From Catenovulum sediminis (lineage in GTDB: Bacteria > Pseudomonadota > Gammaproteobacteria > Enterobacterales > Alteromonadaceae): DNA of 64,000 bases. The translations under genes were made by a program, and so were the position numbers. Below, in pieces: positions 59,301 to 64,000 of this stretch (the stretch's first letter is position 1; each line of letters starts with the position of its first letter). The notes under the pieces were generated by a model. The model saw nothing but the letters and a program-made list of their open reading frames with translations. It did not search any database and had not been told where the DNA came from. The stretch lies in NCBI RefSeq assembly GCF_007289895.1, contig NZ_CP041661.1, positions 682,001 to 746,000 of the forward strand. Direction: 5' to 3'.

Positions 59301-62300
59301 TTATAATGATGAGTTTTGTTACCCATTTTGTCGAACGTGCTACTTGATACTTTATAAGAAGTATCTGTGTAATACTGGTTTATAGCACCATTCTCTGCCC
59401 TTTGGCTTATTTTTTGATTGTATACAGAGCTTTCATTTCCATATTTATCGTAGTAATAGGTTTGTTTATCAAAATAGTGCCCTTTTACAACATCGATATA
59501 ATACGTAGTATCAGTCGAATAGTCATTATAAGTGGTATCAGTCCATGTACTTGTGGTTGACACGTCAATTATTGTACCACCAAAGTGCTCTTCAGCTTGC
59601 AAGCTGTATCGACCGCCTACACTTGCTAGCGCATTATCCCTTGCAGATTTAGTCGTGTACTCCAATCTATCAGTGTACACATCCCTGTATTCATACTTAT
59701 GTTGAACTTGCCCAAGGGCATTATAGGTATATAGGACACCTTCTCCACTACCAGATTTATTTACATGTAAGGCTTCTATTTTTCCAGTTTGTTTATTAAA
59801 TTGACCGTTTTCAACTAGAGTTCTACCTTCGTTATCATAACGATACCAAGACGATTCGGTTCTTAAACTATTAGAATTAGGCTTTTTATAGGAGCTAGTA
59901 ACTTGAATACGATTGCCATACTCATCGTATTTATATGACAGATCAAGTAATTGTGCTCGGCTGCTCCACTGGCCACTATTTTCTGCATCTTGGGGGATTC
60001 CACTTTAGCCAATCGGTTGTGTTCGTCATATTTACTACGCGTTAACGTGACCGATTTTGCATCTCGGCTAATCGTAATATCATGAGTGGTCCATACTAAA
60101 TCAGTATCATAATCGGTTGAATAAGTTTCATACCTAGTTTCCGTTACATAATGAGCGTCTTGCTCATCAATAACTTCCTCAATAACTTTATTACCAAAAC
60201 CATCGTATTCATAACGATTGCTATAAGTGTCGTATTGATATCCACGAGAATCAGACCAACCAACTGAATGCTCGATTTTCGCTAATAAACCATTGTGTTT
60301 ATAATCATACGTTTTTTGATTTGTAACACCGTTTGTAGGGTTGTTGTATTTTTCAATCTCTAACTGGCCAAATCCATCATATAGATATTCTGTGTGATGA
60401 TTGGTTGTTTGAGTTCCTAATGTTCCTGCCTTATTGGCAGTATACAACCTTCCGGCAGCATAACTTCCTGTATAATACGTCCAAGTGCTTTTTTGCGAAG
60501 CCGCACTTGAGATATTATACTCTTCTGTTTCTTTGTTCCCTTTTAAATCATACTCATAAGTAGTTACGTTGCCATTTTTACTGATTATTTGAGTTCTATT
60601 CCCGCGTTCGTCATATTTATAAGACTGAGCATTATTGAGTGCATCGTACTCTTTAACTTTTCTTCCGGCTGCATCATATTCAATTCGGGTAATTTGTTCA
60701 TTGCCAGAGGTAAAGTACGTACCTGTTTGTAAACCTCGTTTATCGTAGGTCGTTTTGTACTCTCGACCTAACGCATTTTTTCTTACAACTTGCCTGCCAT
60801 GTTCATCGTAGCCATACTCAGTACTATTACCTGTTGCATCTGTTTCTTTAACTAACTGACCAACCGCATTGTAGTATCTAAATCGCTTAACTGTTTCGTT
60901 ACCACTTAGCCCCTCAGCCTGTCTGATTAAGTTACCCTGAATGTCATAGTGATAGTGTTTTTGCAATCGAACAGATGTTGTGCTGGCTGTAGTTAAACTG
61001 CTCGTCCCGGCAACAGCTGTGGTCCTACTGGTTGTCGGCAGCGTTTCTTTAATTACCCTGTTTTGGTGGTCGTATTCATAATCAGTTACTCTAGCAGCAA
61101 CTGAGCTATGACCAGAATATTTGGTCACTTTGGTCGCATTACCCCAACGGTCATAAAGATAAGTGGCTTTTGGATTAAAAGTGACTTGGGTATCGCTATT
61201 AGTGGCATCAATAAGCCCCTGATATTTAGGAGTGCGTTCAGTTAACACGTTACCTAATTTGTCTCTGAACCATTCTGAAACTCTGGTATCAGCATTATTT
61301 GATGTGGTACCCCCACGTTGCTCCTGACGGGTAACTTGACCAGTCAAATCATAAAAATAATAGGTGTAACCTTGGCTGTCTCGTTGATATTGAATTAAAC
61401 CAGAGCGATCATATACGTAAGATGCAATTTTTTGAGTTAAAGATCCACTAGTTCCATAAGCTAGATATTTTTCGGTAATCTCACCAAATGCATTGTAGTC
61501 ACTCTTTTGTCCTGATTTATACTTGGTATCATCTTGCGTAAATACATTTAAAGTTAATATTTGTTGGCCTACATTGTCATACTGATACTCAGTTCTAATT
61601 TTTTCACCGGTTGAGGCGTTAACTATTGTTTGCTCTGCTATTACACGTCCCGATACATCATATTCTTTGGTCTGAGTATGCCCTTCAGGGTCTACTACAG
61701 AGATTAGATTCCCCGCATTGTCGTATTGATAAGATGTATAAATCTGACCACTACCAGAGCTTTGATGTGATTCAGATACAACTTCACCAAATACATTGTA
61801 TTGAGTACTCGTTAACGGGCTAACTGTTTTCAAACCAGACAAGGTATAAGTTGTGGTCACGTGTCTTGATGGCGCCGCCACTTCCCATAATTTCCCACCA
61901 TTGTTATATACATAATTAGTTGTAGCACCGCTTATAGTGCTTGAAGATACTTCGCCAAAACTATTGTACTGATAACTTGCAATTTGTATGGTTGCATTGG
62001 TTTGTCGAGAGGCCGTTTGACTGCTAGTGTATATAGCTTTGTCTTGATAAATTTCTAATACCCTACCTGCTTTATCATATACATTTCGAGTTATTCTATC
62101 TTTATCTAAATCGTGACTGCTAAACGTCGGCTGGCTTGCTTCTGTGACTGTGTAGCCGGAGCTTAATGCTGTGTAATACTCAGTCGTTTTTTCAATATTA
62201 CCTGCATCATCATACTCAAATTTAGTCCCATATTTCATAGGGTCTACAGTTAAGACTTTTCGGTTCGCTTTGTCATAATAGTGAAAGCTTTCAGCCCAGC

Positions 62301-64000
62301 TGCCACTATCAATTTGTACTCGTTCTTTCGTTATATTACCCACTTTATCATAATAGTATTCGGTAGTAGCTTGATCGGAATAAGCTGAAACACTCTGTGA
62401 ATTTGCATTAGCGGTTTGACTTACGTTGACATACATTGCAGCGTAAGATTGCGGTTGAAGAACTTTAGATTTTCGACCTGCTGCGTCGTATTCAAAGGTT
62501 ATTTTTCTATCTTTAGAGGTATCTGCTACAACAGTTATGCTGTCAACTGTCCAATAGCCAACTGAAGGTTCGGTTTCAGTTATAAAATCATTATATCTAA
62601 CAGTACTTGCTAACTGTCCCAACTCATTATAATCATATTGAGTAACACCACCTACCGCATCAATCTCATGTACAACTCGTCCTATAGCGTCATAAGTTTT
62701 GTATTCCGATACAAAATCAACCTGTCCGACTCGTGTGCTGCTTTTAACCTCATTACCTAACGAGTCGTAAGTGACCTCAATATAACGTTGAAATCTCTGT
62801 GATTGGCCTTCCTTGTTTGCATATACTTGTTTGTCCGTACTGTCGTACCAACCAGGTAAAATTGTCTTAACTTGACGCCCTAAAGCGTCGTATTCAAACT
62901 GAGTCGTTCTTGCATTTGAAACAGCCCAACTTCCCAACTTATTGGCCGCAATAAATTGCGTCATCTCGGCTTCAGTAATAAAGTCACCAGATACACCATC
63001 TGTGCGATTTGCATCTGCTGAATCTAGATCGTCTCCCGAAATACTGCCTGCATATTCAATAATAGCGATAACATTTCCATTGCCGTCATACCTATTTTCA
63101 GTAACCGCCCACTCAGCTTCATAAACTGGACGCATGTTAAAACGCAATCGACCTGCTGCGTCATATACGCTAATGGTTTCCCTGTCTGCACTACTATCGC
63201 CAATAGTTTGTTTTGATACTTTGTCGACATTAGACCAATTAGTAACATTTAACTCACCAGTATGGTGTAAAGTTTGATATACATTGCCTAACTTATCGTA
63301 ACTATGAGTAATTACAGATGCGTAAGTACTTGAACCTGAGACTCTAGTTTCAGTTATCGTTTGAATTTTTTGACCATCATTATTGTATACGTACCACGTA
63401 CTTGCACCATTTGGATTAATAACTCTGGTTAAATTACCATTGTTATCATAATGATACTGCGTGGTGATCGCTAAACCTGATGGATCAACTATTTCACGCG
63501 TTTTAAGACCAACTGCATTGTAGTGATACTGAGTTAGGCTTCCGTTTGCATTAATTTTATGGGTCAGATTTCCAGCATTGTCATAACGATACTCAGTTGT
63601 TAATGCCAGGCCGTTTGGATCTAAGATTTCTTTAGTTTTTCTGCCTGATTTATCAAATTCATAATCCGTTACTTGCAAAGCAGGAGATGATAAATTTCCT
63701 TTTTCAACTCTAACGGTATTGCCAGATTCGTCATAGGTGAAGCGAGTACTGGCTTGAATAACGTACGGGTCTTCAATAATTTGCTTAATTCGACCGTCTG
63801 CATAAAATTTATAGTCTGTAATTTTTTGACTGCTACTACCAGCTCCTTCTATAACTCGGAATTTTCGTCCTTGACCGTCAAATTGGTAATTAGTTTTGGT
63901 ATTAAGTTTTGTGTTATCGCCGTAGTCTTGAATTTTATTAACAACACGATTAGCCGCGTCATATTCATAACGAGTTATATTTCCTTTAGCATCGTAAGCT
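56387..64000 (-). CDS. Giant Rhs/YD-repeat toxin protein (5' end outside window; one frameshift)
   Basis: Over 2,500 residues in this window. Dozens of YD repeats (YRYDNAGNLTHKINANG, YDELGRQV-like) form the Rhs shell. A one-base shift in a run of five C (59992-59996; a sixth restores VESPQDAENSGQWSS) joins the 1271-residue frame to the next. Then follow a LysM domain (YTISGGETLNSIAQSIYGDGN), a Pro-rich hinge PSPVPPPPPKCNP, long Gly/Ala hydrophobic segments, the seam NAFGNALGNSIVEGM at 57709-57755 and a toxin region of about 440 residues including IIDMNDSATRMAFARNEG. Function: contact-dependent delivery of the C-terminal toxin, as in other Rhs proteins. Delivery machinery is not in the window. 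Confidence 0.9.

Overview
The window looks like chromosome from an agar-degrading marine gammaproteobacterium of the Alteromonadales (inference; Catenovulum-like genera fit best). The basis is two GH50-type beta-agarases, a GH117 anhydrogalactosidase, a sodium/sugar symporter, a low G+C content judged by eye, and many insertion sequences. No rRNA, tRNA or CRISPR was seen.

Region 1 (1-11401, minus strand) is one tight flagellar operon: fliQ-fliR-flhB-flhA-flgF-flgG-flgA-flgH-flgI-flgB-flgC-fliE-fliF-orf120-fliH, with overlapping or near-touching genes. It runs off the window inside fliH. fliP is absent upstream of fliQ, where an ISAs1-family element (about 11.7-12.9 kb) lies instead. fliG is not in its usual place after fliF.

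Region 2 (13.2-31.2 kb) is carbohydrate metabolism: gnd, a GH117 enzyme, an outer-membrane GH50 agarase lipoprotein, HU, a periplasmic multiheme cytochrome with TPRs, an SSS symporter, a second GH50 gene broken by a one-base homopolymer frameshift, a ToxR/CadC-like membrane regulator, and an exported cytochrome c / beta-propeller / DUF1080 operon. Agarases cut agarose to neoagaro-oligosaccharides, GH117 splits neoagarobiose, and the symporter probably imports sugar. A TTGTTAACAA palindrome occurs upstream of both the GH117/GH50 pair and the symporter. A 266-bp MITE sits beside the redox operon.

Region 3 (31.2-40.6 kb) is a graveyard of mobile DNA. It holds an Rhs gene tail with its own toxin domain and immunity gene, split by an IS3-family element (GATC duplication, exact in-frame reconstruction). 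It also holds a TniA/TniB-type transposon whose zinc-ribbon gene is split by IS66 (perfect 8-bp duplication).

Region 4 (40.6-64 kb, minus strand) is a polymorphic-toxin locus. A giant YD-repeat/LysM Rhs protein (5' end outside the window, one apparent frameshift) ends in a toxin domain after the seam NAFGNALGNSIVEGM and is followed by its immunity gene. Five further orphan toxin-domain/immunity pairs follow, each beginning at the same seam, at least four of them without an obvious start codon. Between orphan pairs 2 and 3 lies a 5.9-kb module: XRE repressor, primase-helicase, tyrosine recombinase, RelE-like toxin-antitoxin pair, and a 0.6-kb noncoding stretch of large nested hairpins. A 284-bp repeat carrying the end of the XRE gene is found after both halves of the array. 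The best candidate for an undescribed system is this seam-punctuated toxin cassette array interrupted by a recombinase/primase module.
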